A stretch of 64,000 bases of DNA from Virgibacillus necropolis (GTDB lineage Bacteria > Bacillota > Bacilli > Bacillales > Amphibacillaceae), in NCBI RefSeq assembly GCF_002224365.1, contig NZ_CP022437.1:2046001-2110000 (forward strand). Reading direction: 5' to 3'. Position numbers and translations under genes: made by a program. Positions 55,549-64,000 of the stretch are shown one piece after another. The stretch's first letter is position 1; every line of letters starts with the position of its first letter. Under the pieces are notes generated by a model, which was given only the letters and a program-made list of their open reading frames with translations, was not told the origin of the DNA and ran no database searches.

Positions 55549-55752
55549 ATGAGTGAAGCATCGTTAATGTTTGGTTGGTTCGGAATAATTTTTATGTGCG
55601 TTTTTGGGATCGTTTTAGTAGGGTTGGTTCATTTAGAAAGCAAAGGCAAGGTACGATTAAAAATGGGCTATATCTATGCCGTGATCGGTTCAATTATCGC
55701 GGTTGGGATATGGTTTATCTTTTCTAAAACAATCAATACATTTTTCTTTTAA
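55549..55752 (+). CDS. Small two-helix membrane protein (67 aa)
   Basis: Two membrane helices (GWFGIIFMCVFGIVLVGLV and GYIYAVIGSIIAVGIWFIF) with a short loop. AGAAAGGAAGACAC precedes ATG 55549. It lies 14 bases before the FtsK-like ATPase gene and may be its membrane partner. No family recognised. Confidence 0.6.
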   Translation: MSEASLMFGWFGIIFMCVFGIVLVGLVHLESKGKVRLKMGYIYAVIGSIIAVGIWFIFSKTINTFFF

Positions 55753-55766
55753 AGGGGAGGGTCAAC

Positions 55767-56915
55767 ATGATTGTAGAATCAATCGGAATATCTTTATGTA
55801 TTTCCGGATTGTTATTTTCAGCAGTTAGGAAGACCACACTAGACCAGCAGAAGATACAACATACTTTCAAAAATATTGATTATGACGCAAAAGGTTATGC
55901 ACCTACATTGTTAAAGACAATCAAGAAGGATAGTTACTTCGAGTATGTTTATAACGTGCCTTACGGGTTAATCGATGATGATAAGCTACAGCCGGTACTC
56001 CAAAAGACGCTCGATAAACCCGTACACGTATATTTCGACGGCAAGCTACACGTTAGGGTGTACCACAAGAAACTAAAGGATCGATACAATTACGATATGT
56101 TCGAATCGCTAGGCGGCTGGACTATCCCCGTCGGAATGGCGCAGGAGGGGGTTGTATACCATGATTTTGATACTATCCCACACATGGTAGTAGCGGGGTC
56201 AACAACATGGGGTAAAACTGTATTCATGAAAATGTTAATGACGCATTTAATTGAAAACAATCCGGACGGCGTAGAGTTTTACATTCTTGACTTAAAAGGT
56301 GGTTTAGCTTTTCATCGTTACCGAAACTTAAAACAAGTCAAGGTAGTAGCTGGGGATTATAAGGAATCTGCAAAAGCGCTAAAAATGGTTAAGCGTGATA
56401 TTAAAAAGGATATGGATTATTTAAAGTCAATTGATGCAGAAAACGCAAAGGAAGGAAATTTACCAACTAGGAAATTCATTATTATTGATGAAGCAGGAGA
56501 ATTAAAACCAGAGAAAAGTATGTCAGATACAGATAAGGAATACGCTAAGGATTGTCAAAGCATAATGAACCATATCGCAAGGGTAGCTGGTCAAGTTGGT
56601 TATAAAATGATTTTTGGAACACAATACCCGACTAAAGAAATTCTTGACTCACAGATAAAGGCCAATGCTGTAGCTAGGGTGGCATTTAGATTAGTAACAT
56701 CTGTTCAATCGGGGGTAGCAATAGATCAAAGCGGCGCCGAAACATTAGAATATCCCGGTAGAGCGATTTATAAAACAGTCAAAGAACATATTGTGCAAAC
56801 TCCATTTATCACTAAATTTGAAATGCAGGAAAAACTAAGGAGGTATGAAGTCAATGATGATACAACAAGAGAAGAAAGCACAACGCCACGAACAGATACT
56901 ATTACGATTGGATGA
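55767..56915 (+). CDS. FtsK/HerA-like DNA-translocating ATPase
   Basis: A 382-residue ATPase with one short N-terminal membrane segment (SIGISLCISGLLFSAV), then an FtsK/SpoIIIE-type motor domain: Walker A MVVAGSTTWGKTVFMK, Walker B KFIIIDEAGEL and an arginine-rich end region. Such proteins move double-stranded DNA and serve as transfer motors on Gram-positive mobile elements. AAAGGGGAGGGTCAAC precedes ATG 55767. It overlaps the replication-relaxation gene, which suggests a joint role in transfer or replication. Confidence 0.85.
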   Translation: MIVESIGISLCISGLLFSAVRKTTLDQQKIQHTFKNIDYDAKGYAPTLLKTIKKDSYFEYVYNVPYGLIDDDKLQPVLQKTLDKPVHVYFDGKLHVRVYHKKLKDRYNYDMFESLGGWTIPVGMAQEGVVYHDFDTIPHMVVAGSTTWGKTVFMKMLMTHLIENNPDGVEFYILDLKGGLAFHRYRNLKQVKVVAGDYKESAKALKMVKRDIKKDMDYLKSIDAENAKEGNLPTRKFIIIDEAGELKPEKSMSDTDKEYAKDCQSIMNHIARVAGQVGYKMIFGTQYPTKEILDSQIKANAVARVAFRLVTSVQSGVAIDQSGAETLEYPGRAIYKTVKEHIVQTPFITKFEMQEKLRRYEVNDDTTREESTTPRTDTITIG

Positions 56916-57444
56916 ATTAACATACGCAACGCGGAAACAGCTACAAGTAATCGAAAAGCTAGGCGGCGATAGGAATGCGCACCGAATACTATATCAAATG
57001 GAGAAGGATAAAACGATTGCTAGCGTTAGGTACGAATACAAGATATATTACCTATCTAATCGCGGAAAGGATCGCATCGGTTCGAAGCAAGCCGAATTAA
57101 AAAAGGCGTGGATAACTCACTCGTTAATGCGGAATGATTTATACATCCGACTAGGGCAGCCGAGCGACTGGCGTAAAGAGGTCCCGATAGCATGGGGCGA
57201 AAATAAACTAATTCCGGACGCGACGTATAAAAGGCGAGGCGAGTTTCAGTTTATCGAAATAGATAACACGCAATCTATGCAGACGAACGTCGGTAAAATC
57301 GATAAGTATAAAGAGTTATCGCGGGTAGTATTCGGACAGTATAAGCACACGCCAACCGTTATATGGTATTCGTTATCGGAGGTGCGAAAGGGAAAGTTAC
57401 GCGAGGCTTGCGAAAATGCAGGCGTGAAATATCGGATATATTAA
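56845..57444 (+). CDS. Replication-relaxation family protein
   Basis: A 199-residue protein with an N-terminal winged helix (ILLRLDELTYATRKQLQVIEKLGG) and a C-terminal nuclease-like part with EFQFIEIDNTQSM, similar to the replication-relaxation family that accompanies FtsK-type ATPases on plasmids. It may open or process origin DNA. ATG 56845 follows AAGGAGGT inside the ATPase gene (71-base overlap). It is the last gene of the element. Confidence 0.7.
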   Translation: MKSMMIQQEKKAQRHEQILLRLDELTYATRKQLQVIEKLGGDRNAHRILYQMEKDKTIASVRYEYKIYYLSNRGKDRIGSKQAELKKAWITHSLMRNDLYIRLGQPSDWRKEVPIAWGENKLIPDATYKRRGEFQFIEIDNTQSMQTNVGKIDKYKELSRVVFGQYKHTPTVIWYSLSEVRKGKLREACENAGVKYRIY

Positions 57445-57632
57445 GCAAATTGCAAAGTTTTGCACAGATAACGCTTGTCTTACCGGAAGTTATCGTTTAC
57501 AATACAAACAACGTACACAAGTACGCTAACAAATAGATACCGTAATTTCGATAATGTACCGTTTATATTGTCCGACAAACAACCGCTAAACTAACGCTAC
57601 ACCTACCGTATAGGCTTATCGATAAACTACCG

Positions 57633-57701
57633 ATGGAGACTAATAGTGAATTTATCGCAATGGTCGCTGACCGACTGCGTTTAGATTATAAAGCAAGTTA
57701 A
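57633..57701 (+). pseudogene. Stranded original Spo0A C-terminal fragment
   Basis: ATG 57633 to TAA 57701 reads [20 protein letters not shown] and then AS. It is the displaced 3' end of the ancestral spo0A. Excision across the 35-bp repeat would rejoin it to the gene. It has no ribosome binding site and is probably not translated. Confidence 0.85.
57639..57673 (+). repeat. Right attachment repeat (attR)
   Basis: 35 bases identical to 40660-40694. After the repeat the two flanks differ, so the exact crossover site is inside it. Confidence 0.92.
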
Positions 57702-57705
57702 GGTT

Positions 57706-57747
57706 AAAAAATGATGATTCTATTTAAATAGAATCATCATTTTTTTA
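57706..57747 (+). terminator. Native spo0A terminator, now separated from spo0A
   Basis: AAATGATGATTCTATTT (57709-57725) is followed directly by its exact complement (57726-57742) and T's. It lies just after the displaced Spo0A tail. It may also serve the convergent yqzF gene. Confidence 0.85.
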
Positions 57748-57765
57748 ACTTTTACTCCAATATTT

Positions 57766-58005
57766 TTAACTCTTCATAGTTGGGTTTTTCGCATTGTATT
57801 GCCGTTTTCTATCTCGATGCACGATAAATCCTCCAATAAAGGCAATACCGCCTATAAAAAGTATAAATCCGATAAAAAACTGAACGCCTAAATAAAAAAA
57901 TATAGGATAAAGATCTTCAAATAACGAATCGCGCATTAGTTTTATACCATAGGCAGAAATAATTCCTGGTATGACCAGAAGTAAGACTGCAATAATTCGT
58001 ATCAT
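57766..58005 (-). CDS. yqzF: DUF2627 membrane protein YqzF
   Basis: A 79-residue protein with two membrane helices (IAVLLLVIPGIISAYGIKLM and LGVQFFIGFILFIGGIAFIGG) and a basic tail. The family (DUF2627) lies between spo0A and bkdR in bacilli. ATG 58005 follows AAAGGAGTTTCTAG on the minus strand. Function unknown. Confidence 0.85.
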   Translation of the reverse strand: MIRIIAVLLLVIPGIISAYGIKLMRDSLFEDLYPIFFYLGVQFFIGFILFIGGIAFIGGFIVHRDRKRQYNAKNPTMKS

Positions 58006-58021
58006 CTAGAAACTCCTTTAA

Positions 58022-58145
58022 GAAGATGTTCAAAAAGTCACCAAATGATAAATGGCGAATCTCTTCGTTACTCGGTTTTTCCGGTCCTCAAAACTCTCGT
58101 GCCTCGACCTTCTTATTTCTAATTCGGCGACTTTTTGAACACACA
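58022..58145 (+). repeat. MITE-like intergenic repeat, copy 3
   Basis: About 125 bp bounded by GATGTTCAAAAAGTCACC and GGCGACTTTTTGAACACA. It is closely similar to copy 1 (17886-18010) and to the outer parts of copy 2. It lies between yqzF and bkdR. Confidence 0.8.
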
Positions 58146-58268
58146 TTTTAATTGTTTGTTGATTTAAGTATAGCAAAGCCCTTCTAAAATAGAAACTAAT
58201 TTTCATTTGCCAAAACCTGCATGATAACGTACAATATATGTATGCAAAAAATTGCAAGGTGGGATAAA

Positions 58269-60341
58269 ATGAAGCGTGTGCTGATTGTAGGTGCTGGAAA
58301 AGGTGGAAGTGCATTAATACAAATTTTATCTGAAACAGACCGAATGCAAATTGTCGGAGTAATCGACATAAAGGATCATGCCCAAGGTTTACAGCTTGCA
58401 AAAGAATATGGAATACATACAGATAATGATTGGAAAAGGTGGATGAATGATGATCTAGACATCATCATTGAAGCTACTGGCAAAGAAACAGTTTTAAAAG
58501 AAATAGTAGAAGCACGTAGTAAGAAGACTGTTGTTATACCGGGTTCTGTTGCCTATATTATTTCGGAATTAATGGATGAAAAAGAATCATTGCTTGAACA
58601 ATTAAAGATGGAAATGACCAATCAAGAATTAATTCTTAATAATATTCGTGATGGAATGATTGTGGTTGACGAAAAAGGAATTGTCCAGTTTGTCAATGAA
58701 AGCGCTGAGCGAATCATAGGTATACCTAAATCAAATTTCGTAAACCATCCAGTAAAAGATGTGATTGAAAATTCCAGGCTACCGTTAGTGTTGAGAAGTC
58801 GTAAAAGGGAAGTAAATAGGAAGCTAATTCTTGAAAATGACAAAAAGATTATCACAACACGAATTCCTATTATAAACTCGTCAGATCAGTTAATTGGTGC
58901 CTTCGCTGTTTTTAAAGACATTACTGAAGTAGTGAATCTTGCTGAAGAGAATACAGACTTAAAAGAAATTAAAATTATGTTAGAGGCAATTATCCAATCG
59001 TCTGATGAAGCGATAACTGTCGTTGATGAAGATGGAAAAGGGATGATGATTAATCCTGCATATTCAAGGATAACGGGATTGTCTAAATCAGATATAATTG
59101 GTAAACCCGCTACTGTAGATATATCTGAAGGGGAAAGCATGCATATGAAAGTCTTGCAGACCCGCCGCCCTGTTCGTGGTGTACGAATGAAGGTTGGTTC
59201 AGCTAAAAAGGATGTACTTGTTAATGTTGCTCCTGTAATCGTTGATGGAAAGATAAAGGGTAGTGTTGGTGTATTACATGATGTATCAGAGATAAAATCG
59301 CTTACCAATGAATTAAGGCGAGCAAGACAAATCATTCGAAACCTGGAAGCTAAATATACGTTTGATGATATAATTGGCTCTTCGCCAGAAATGAAGCTAT
59401 CCTTAGAGCAAGCAAAAGTAGGTGCGAAAACTCCTGCCACAGTATTACTTCGTGGCGAATCGGGAACTGGAAAAGAACTTTTTGCTCACGCCATTCATAA
59501 TGAAAGTGATCGCAAACACAATAAATTTATTCGTGTAAATTGTGCTGCTATGCCAGAATCTATTCTAGAGAGTGAATTATTTGGTTATGAAGAAGGCGCT
59601 TTTTCAGGTGCAAAACGTGGTGGTAAAGAAAGTTTGTTTGAAGAAGCAAATATGGGAAGTATTTTTTTGGATGAAATTAGTGAATTATCTTTACATATGC
59701 AAGGAAAGTTACTGCGTGTGCTACAAGAAAATAAAATTGTGCGCGTTGGTGGTGAAAATCCTATAGCAATCAATGTTCGAATTATAACATCAACGAATGC
59801 TAATTTAGAAAAAGCAATAATGAAAAAAACGTTTCGAGAAGATTTATATTATAGATTGAACCGTTTGCCAATATTTATTCCATCTTTACTAGAGCGAATC
59901 GAGGATTTGTCTGAGTTAATTCCACATTTAATCCATAAAATAAACCAAGATTACGGACGGAATGTTCGTAAGATTGATCAAGAAGCGATGGATTTCCTTA
60001 AATCGTACGCTTGGCCTGGAAATGTCCGAGAGTTGGAAAATGTTCTAGGACGGGCCCTTATCTATATGGATAGTAATGACGAAATTATCAAATTGAAGCA
60101 CATCCCAAGTTTGAATCCTGATAATACAATTCGGATACAAGATATCGAACGATTTGACATAAATCAGGGTACACTACAGGATGCAGTTGAACAATTTGAA
60201 GAGACATATATAAAACAGGTTTATCAAGCGAATCACTATAATAAAACAAGAACTGCAAAAGAATTAAATATATCAATTCGAAATTTATATTACAAAATGG
60301 ATAAATATCGAATAGAAAAAGTGAACATACAAGATTTTTAG
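58269..60341 (+). CDS. bkdR: Sigma-54-dependent activator BkdR
   Basis: A 690-residue enhancer-binding regulator of branched-chain keto-acid use. Order of parts: an NAD-binding-like N-terminal domain (KRVLIVGAGKGGSALIQIL), two PAS domains (about residues 125-240 and 250-345), an AAA+ domain with Walker A LLRGESGTGKELFAHA and Walker B GSIFLDEISEL, and a C-terminal Fis-type helix-turn-helix (TRTAKELNISIRNLYYKM). The sigma-54 contact loop reads GAFSGA instead of the usual GAFTGA. ATG 58269 follows AAGGTGGG. It lies upstream of the ptb operon it should control. Confidence 0.93.
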   Translation: MKRVLIVGAGKGGSALIQILSETDRMQIVGVIDIKDHAQGLQLAKEYGIHTDNDWKRWMNDDLDIIIEATGKETVLKEIVEARSKKTVVIPGSVAYIISELMDEKESLLEQLKMEMTNQELILNNIRDGMIVVDEKGIVQFVNESAERIIGIPKSNFVNHPVKDVIENSRLPLVLRSRKREVNRKLILENDKKIITTRIPIINSSDQLIGAFAVFKDITEVVNLAEENTDLKEIKIMLEAIIQSSDEAITVVDEDGKGMMINPAYSRITGLSKSDIIGKPATVDISEGESMHMKVLQTRRPVRGVRMKVGSAKKDVLVNVAPVIVDGKIKGSVGVLHDVSEIKSLTNELRRARQIIRNLEAKYTFDDIIGSSPEMKLSLEQAKVGAKTPATVLLRGESGTGKELFAHAIHNESDRKHNKFIRVNCAAMPESILESELFGYEEGAFSGAKRGGKESLFEEANMGSIFLDEISELSLHMQGKLLRVLQENKIVRVGGENPIAINVRIITSTNANLEKAIMKKTFREDLYYRLNRLPIFIPSLLERIEDLSELIPHLIHKINQDYGRNVRKIDQEAMDFLKSYAWPGNVRELENVLGRALIYMDSNDEIIKLKHIPSLNPDNTIRIQDIERFDINQGTLQDAVEQFEETYIKQVYQANHYNKTRTAKELNISIRNLYYKMDKYRIEKVNIQDF

Positions 60342-60366
60342 TAACGGTATGTAAGCTAATTATTAA

Positions 60367-60380
60367 CTAAAGCGCTTACA
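60367..60380 (+). promoter_or_regulatory. cre-like site before ptb
   Basis: CTAAAGCGCTTACA agrees at 12 of 14 positions with the CcpA consensus TGWNANCGNTNWCA. It suggests catabolite control of the ptb operon. I found no clear -24/-12 sigma-54 promoter in this gap, although one is expected with BkdR. Confidence 0.5.
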
Positions 60381-60414
60381 AATTTAACGTTGGAAAGATG
60401 ATTGGAGGCTCGAT

Positions 60415-61317
60415 ATGAATACGTTAGATGAATTAAAAAAAATGGCCAAAAATGATAATGAACACACTGTATCTGTTGCAAATGCAGCGGATGCGCAAGT
60501 GCTTAAGGCTGTTCGGGATGCAGTTAAAGAAGAATTATGCGCTTTTATTCTCTTTGGGAATAAAGACAGCATACAATCACTTTCCGGAAAGATTGGACTT
60601 GATTTATCTTCACCCAAGATAACAGTTGTATCTGAGGATTCCAATCCAGCTAGTGCGGCTGTTAAAGCGGTTCATGATAAAGAAGCCGATATTCTCATGA
60701 AGGGAAATGTTTCAACAAAGGATCTACTAAAGTCGGTATTAAACAAAGAGTATGGACTGCGGTCGGGGAAAGTTTTATCCCATGTAGCCCTGTTTGAAAT
60801 ACCAAATCAGGATCGGTTATTATTTTTAACGGATGCTGGTATGAATATTGCACCGACATTAATGGAAAAGGTTGAAATAATCAATAACGCTGTTAAAATA
60901 GCGCAGGCTATTGGAATTGACTGTCCAAAGGTTGCTGCTCTTGCTGCAGTTGAAGTGGTAAATCCTGCTATGCAAGCAACCGTTGATGCAGCAATGTTAA
61001 CCCAAATGCAAAATAGAAATCAAATACATAATTGTATTATTGATGGCCCACTTGCATTTGATAATGCGGTGTCTAAACAAGCTGCTGAACATAAAAATAT
61101 TCAATCAAAAGTAGCTGGATTAACTGATATTATCGCCGTTCCCACAATCGAGGTTGGAAACGCGTTATACAAATCTTTTATGTATTTTGCTAATGCTAAA
61201 GTAGCAGCAGTTGTAAGTGGTGCAAGTGCTCCAATTGTCTTAACTTCACGTGCTGATTCTGCTGAGAGTAAATTATACTCCCTATCTCTTGCATTAGTCT
61301 CATCAAAAAAATTCTAG
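60415..61317 (+). CDS. ptb: Phosphate butyryltransferase
   Basis: A 300-residue phosphotransacylase that converts butyryl-CoA or branched acyl-CoA to acyl phosphate. Visible are LMKGNVSTKDLLKSVLN, a core SHVALFEIPNQDRLLFLTDAGMN and VVSGASAPIVLTSRAD near the end. ATG 60415 follows TTGGAGGCTCGAT. First gene of the ptb-bcd-buk-lpdV operon for isoleucine, leucine and valine breakdown. Confidence 0.93.
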   Translation: MNTLDELKKMAKNDNEHTVSVANAADAQVLKAVRDAVKEELCAFILFGNKDSIQSLSGKIGLDLSSPKITVVSEDSNPASAAVKAVHDKEADILMKGNVSTKDLLKSVLNKEYGLRSGKVLSHVALFEIPNQDRLLFLTDAGMNIAPTLMEKVEIINNAVKIAQAIGIDCPKVAALAAVEVVNPAMQATVDAAMLTQMQNRNQIHNCIIDGPLAFDNAVSKQAAEHKNIQSKVAGLTDIIAVPTIEVGNALYKSFMYFANAKVAAVVSGASAPIVLTSRADSAESKLYSLSLALVSSKKF

Positions 61318-61329
61318 GAGGAACAAACA

Positions 61330-62424
61330 ATGGAAATTTTTACTTATATGGAGAAATATGATTACGAGCAATTAGTATTTTGTCAGGATAAAAACTCAGG
61401 ACTTAAAGCAATCATTGCAATACATGACACAACACTGGGACCGGCACTTGGAGGTACTAGAATGTGGACATACAAATCTGAAGCAGAAGCAATTGAAGAT
61501 GCACTACGCCTAGCAAAAGGTATGACATATAAAAATGCTGCAGCCGGCCTTGAATTAGGTGGTGGAAAAACAGTTATTATTGGGGACCCAAAAACGGATA
61601 AAAACCCAGAAATGTTCCGCGCATTTGGCCGCTATATTCAAGGGTTAAACGGTCGGTATATTACTGCTGAAGATGTTGGTACAACTGTCCACGACATGGA
61701 TTTAATTCATATGGAAACTGATTTTGTAACAGGTATTTCACCTGAATTTGGATCATCAGGAAATCCATCACCAGTAACAGCCTATGGTATCTATAAGGGT
61801 ATGAAAGCAGCAGCTATGGAGGCTTTCGGTAGTGACTCATTAGAAGGAAAAACGGTAGCTGTCCAAGGTATTGGTAATGTAGCATTTACACTATGTGAAC
61901 ATTTACATGAAGAAGGCGCAAACCTAATTGTTACAGATATTAATAAAGAAGCTGTAACACGTGCAGTTCATGCGTTTGGCGCAACTGCAGTAGACCCGGA
62001 TGATATTTATGGAGTTGATTGTGATATTTATGCTCCATGTGCACTTGGAGCAACGATAAATGATGAAACAATTCCGCAACTAAAAGCAAAAGTTATTGCT
62101 GGTTCAGCTAACAATCAGCTTAAGAAAACGGTGCACGGTGATATTATTCATGAGAAAGGGATTGTCTATGCACCAGACTATGTAATTAATTCAGGTGGCG
62201 TAATCAATGTAGCAGATGAATTAAATGGCTACAATGCTAACAGAGCAATGAAAAATGTTGAAACGATTTATGATAGTTTATTAAAAATCTTTGCTATTTC
62301 TAAGCGAGATAATATTCCAACATATGTTGCAGCAGACCGTATGGCTGAAGAACGCATTGCATCAGTTAGAGCTTCCCGTAGTCAATTTTTGTTAAATGGA
62401 CATCACACATTAAGCAGAAGATAA
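61330..62424 (+). CDS. bcd: Leucine/branched-chain amino acid dehydrogenase
   Basis: A 364-residue NAD-dependent enzyme that deaminates leucine, valine and isoleucine to keto acids. It shows the substrate loop [10 protein letters not shown], the catalytic lysine region [20 protein letters not shown], and a Rossmann motif [29 protein letters not shown] precedes ATG 61330. It is 12 bases after ptb. Confidence 0.94.
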   Translation: MEIFTYMEKYDYEQLVFCQDKNSGLKAIIAIHDTTLGPALGGTRMWTYKSEAEAIEDALRLAKGMTYKNAAAGLELGGGKTVIIGDPKTDKNPEMFRAFGRYIQGLNGRYITAEDVGTTVHDMDLIHMETDFVTGISPEFGSSGNPSPVTAYGIYKGMKAAAMEAFGSDSLEGKTVAVQGIGNVAFTLCEHLHEEGANLIVTDINKEAVTRAVHAFGATAVDPDDIYGVDCDIYAPCALGATINDETIPQLKAKVIAGSANNQLKKTVHGDIIHEKGIVYAPDYVINSGGVINVADELNGYNANRAMKNVETIYDSLLKIFAISKRDNIPTYVAADRMAEERIASVRASRSQFLLNGHHTLSRR

Positions 62425-62459
62425 GGTAAAAATTGTCCTATAGACGGAGGTAAACAGCA

Positions 62460-63542
62460 TTGCAACGACAAATTTTTCGTATTTTAGTAATAAATCCAGG
62501 TTCTACTTCAACAAAAATCGGTGTTTTTGATAATGAAACCTGTATCTTTGAAAAAACAATCCGTCACGATAGTAATGAGATCGCAAAATTCAATCGTGTA
62601 ATTGATCAATATGATTTTAGGAAAAATGTTATTTTAGACCAATTGGATCATGAAGGAATCAACATTTCTAAATTAAGTGCTGTCTGTGGTCGTGGAGGCC
62701 TGCTGCGACCTATAGAAGGTGGAACGTATGAAGTTAACCCAGGAATGCTTGAGGATTTAAGGCAAGGATTTAATGGAGAACACGCATCTAATTTAGGTGG
62801 CATTATCGCCAACGAAATTGCTAATGGACTTAATATCTCTGCATACATTGTAGATCCGGTAGTGGTCGATGAATTTGATAGTATAGCACGATTGTCCGGT
62901 GTGCCTGAAATTCCAAGAAAGAGTATTTTTCATGCTCTCAATCAAAAAGCAGTTGCAAGAAAAGCTGCTAAAGATATTGGGAAAGCTTATGACCAGATCA
63001 ACTTAATTATTACACATATGGGTGGAGGAATTACAGTTGGCGCGCATAAAAATGGCAAGGTAATTGATGTGAACAATGGCTTACACGGTGATGGGCCATT
63101 TTCGCCAGAACGTGCTGGAACAGTACCTGCTGGTGATTTGGTCGCACTCTGCTATTCTGGTCAATATTATCGAGATGAAATGATGAAGAAATTAGTCGGT
63201 CAAGGCGGGTTAATGGCCTATTTACAAACAAGTGATGCAGTAGAGGTAGAAAACAGAATTGAGAATGGTGACAAAGAAGCTACAGCAACCTATGAGGCGA
63301 TGGCTTATCAGATTGCAAAAGAAATAGGGTCAATGAGCGCTGTGTTAGAAGGAAAAGTAGATGCAATCATTATGACTGGTGGTCTTGCTTATGGTAAGGC
63401 ATTTATAGAAATGATTTCAAAACGGATTGATTGGATCGCAGATATTCTGGTCTATCCTGGCGAAAATGAGCTTCAAGCACTTACAGAAGGTACATTAAGA
63501 GTACTACGTAAAGAAGAAAAACCGAAAGTTTATCCTACCTAA
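62460..63542 (+). CDS. buk: Butyrate kinase
   Basis: A 360-residue acetokinase-family enzyme that makes ATP from butyryl or branched acyl phosphates. N-terminal [15 protein letters not shown] and the later [20 protein letters not shown] and IMTGGLAYG are signatures. TTG 62460 is 9 bases after GGAGG (62446-62450). Its stop is followed by a gap with repeat-like sequence before lpdV. Confidence 0.94.
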   Translation: MQRQIFRILVINPGSTSTKIGVFDNETCIFEKTIRHDSNEIAKFNRVIDQYDFRKNVILDQLDHEGINISKLSAVCGRGGLLRPIEGGTYEVNPGMLEDLRQGFNGEHASNLGGIIANEIANGLNISAYIVDPVVVDEFDSIARLSGVPEIPRKSIFHALNQKAVARKAAKDIGKAYDQINLIITHMGGGITVGAHKNGKVIDVNNGLHGDGPFSPERAGTVPAGDLVALCYSGQYYRDEMMKKLVGQGGLMAYLQTSDAVEVENRIENGDKEATATYEAMAYQIAKEIGSMSAVLEGKVDAIIMTGGLAYGKAFIEMISKRIDWIADILVYPGENELQALTEGTLRVLRKEEKPKVYPT

Positions 63543-63791
63543 GTAGAACAAAAGCGTAAGCGCCCGTTTATTGCCGTATGACCTGGAAGGCGCCGTATGA
63601 GATAAAGGAAACACGAAGAGCGTAAGCGATTAAGGACGTTCGACTTATGTCGAACTGTTATCGCAAGGAGGGCGCCTGAAGGGCACTAGGCAATGGGCGC
63701 TGGAGCTGGACGTGGCTGTTTACGTAGTTGAGTTATCCATAGGTTACGATTTTATAGTTTCCTAAGAAGTATAAAAAGGAGCGATTAATAG
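63543..63791 (+). other. buk-lpdV gap with intergenic repeat
   Basis: A GC-richer insertion of about 180 bases with GCGTAAGCG motifs, small inverted repeats (GTTCGAC/GTCGAAC near 63640-63656) and GGAGCTGGAC. The latter loosely recalls, in reverse, the GTCCAGCT of the array at 29.7-30.0 kb. It interrupts the operon without encoding a protein. Confidence 0.5.

Positions 63792-64000
<209 letters not shown>

Larger units (their letters stand above)
40660..57673 (+). mobile_element. Integrative element of about 17 kb in the 3' end of spo0A
   Basis: A 35-bp perfect direct repeat (40660-40694 and 57639-57673) bounds the insert, and a tyrosine recombinase is the first gene inside. All genes in between are foreign to the conserved spo0A-yqzF-bkdR order. 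The DNA is richer in G+C, and in CG dinucleotides, than its surroundings. It carries HTH regulators, a possible Rep, an FtsK-like ATPase, a replication-relaxation protein and a tape-measure-like protein, but no capsid, portal, large terminase or conjugative VirB4. This suggests an integrative mobilizable element or phage-derived satellite rather than a complete prophage. Confidence 0.92.
57445..57765 (+). other. Right end of the element and junction to the chromosome
   Basis: It holds inverted-repeat-rich sequence (about 57460-57600) with GATAAACTA at 57621-57629, also found near the left end at 40758-40766 (a possible arm site). It also holds the right attachment repeat, the stranded spo0A tail and its terminator (57706-57747). 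Confidence 0.55.

Noticed and set aside
40660-57673. Complete prophage
   Set aside because: No capsid, portal, large terminase, lysis, tail tube or baseplate genes could be seen. Only a tape-measure-like and a phBC6A51-type gene are phage-like.
40660-57673. Skin-type sporulation element that disrupts its host gene until excision
   Set aside because: Spo0A stays full length with the element inserted, so excision is not needed to make the protein.

Overview
The window is chromosomal DNA of a low-GC, endospore-forming member of the Bacillaceae. Evidence for this is the complete spoIIIA operon (AA to AH), spoIVB and spo0A, and a backbone that follows the Bacillus subtilis order yqhL / mntR-yqhO-yqhP-yqhR-aroQ-yqhT-efp / spoIIIAA-AH / accB-accC-yqhY-nusB-folD-xseA-xseB-ispA / yqxC-argR-recN-spoIVB-spo0A / yqzF-bkdR-ptb-bcd-buk-lpdV. 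An OLE RNA gene with its partner gene oapA lies between ispA and yqxC, which points to a halophilic or alkaliphilic lineage rather than B. subtilis itself. The species cannot be named from the sequence.

Region 1 to 5.6 kb holds the end of a hydantoinase B-type gene, a cupin, an NCS1 permease, an acetyltransferase, small membrane proteins and a minus-strand rhodanese (yqhL). Region 5.6 to 10 kb is a class II (B12-dependent) ribonucleotide reductase gene, nrdJ, cut into three exons by two group I introns. The second intron carries an HNH homing endonuclease. Two NrdR-box-like sites precede nrdJ. Region 10 to 15 kb has a lipoprotein, an M3 peptidase, an alpha carbonic anhydrase lipoprotein and a decayed glyoxalase-like gene. 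From 15 to 20 kb comes the mntR to efp block, then a frameshifted hydrolase, and from 22 to 27 kb the spoIIIA operon that builds the mother-cell side of the sporulation feeding-tube channel. From 27 to 40 kb lie fatty-acid (accBC), transcription (nusB), folate (folD), exonuclease VII (xseAB) and isoprenoid (ispA) genes, OLE RNA/oapA, and then yqxC, argR, recN, spoIVB and spo0A. The dxs gene usually found here is absent.

The most striking feature is a mobile element of about 17 kb (40660 to 57673) inserted in the 3' end of spo0A. A 35-bp exact direct repeat, which is Spo0A coding sequence, bounds it. The left end supplies a new C-terminus for Spo0A (ending RMEHKAS). The original end (RLDYKAS), with the original terminator, is stranded at the right end. 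The element is visibly richer in G+C than its surroundings. It encodes a tyrosine integrase, several HTH regulators with a divergent promoter and paired operators, a possible replication initiator, many small unknown proteins, coiled-coil proteins, a long tape-measure-like protein without any other tail or head genes, a phage-type HTH protein, an FtsK/HerA-like ATPase and a replication-relaxation family protein. It also has two long non-coding stretches with palindromes and degenerate repeats that are candidates for origin or transfer sites.

After the element, the chromosome resumes with yqzF and the branched-chain keto-acid catabolic cluster bkdR-ptb-bcd-buk-lpdV, the last cut by the window end. 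Several repeat families are scattered in intergenic regions: a MITE-like element in three copies, a repeat-hairpin-repeat array upstream of nusB, and a pair of repeats of about 95 bp flanking the lipoprotein and peptidase genes.
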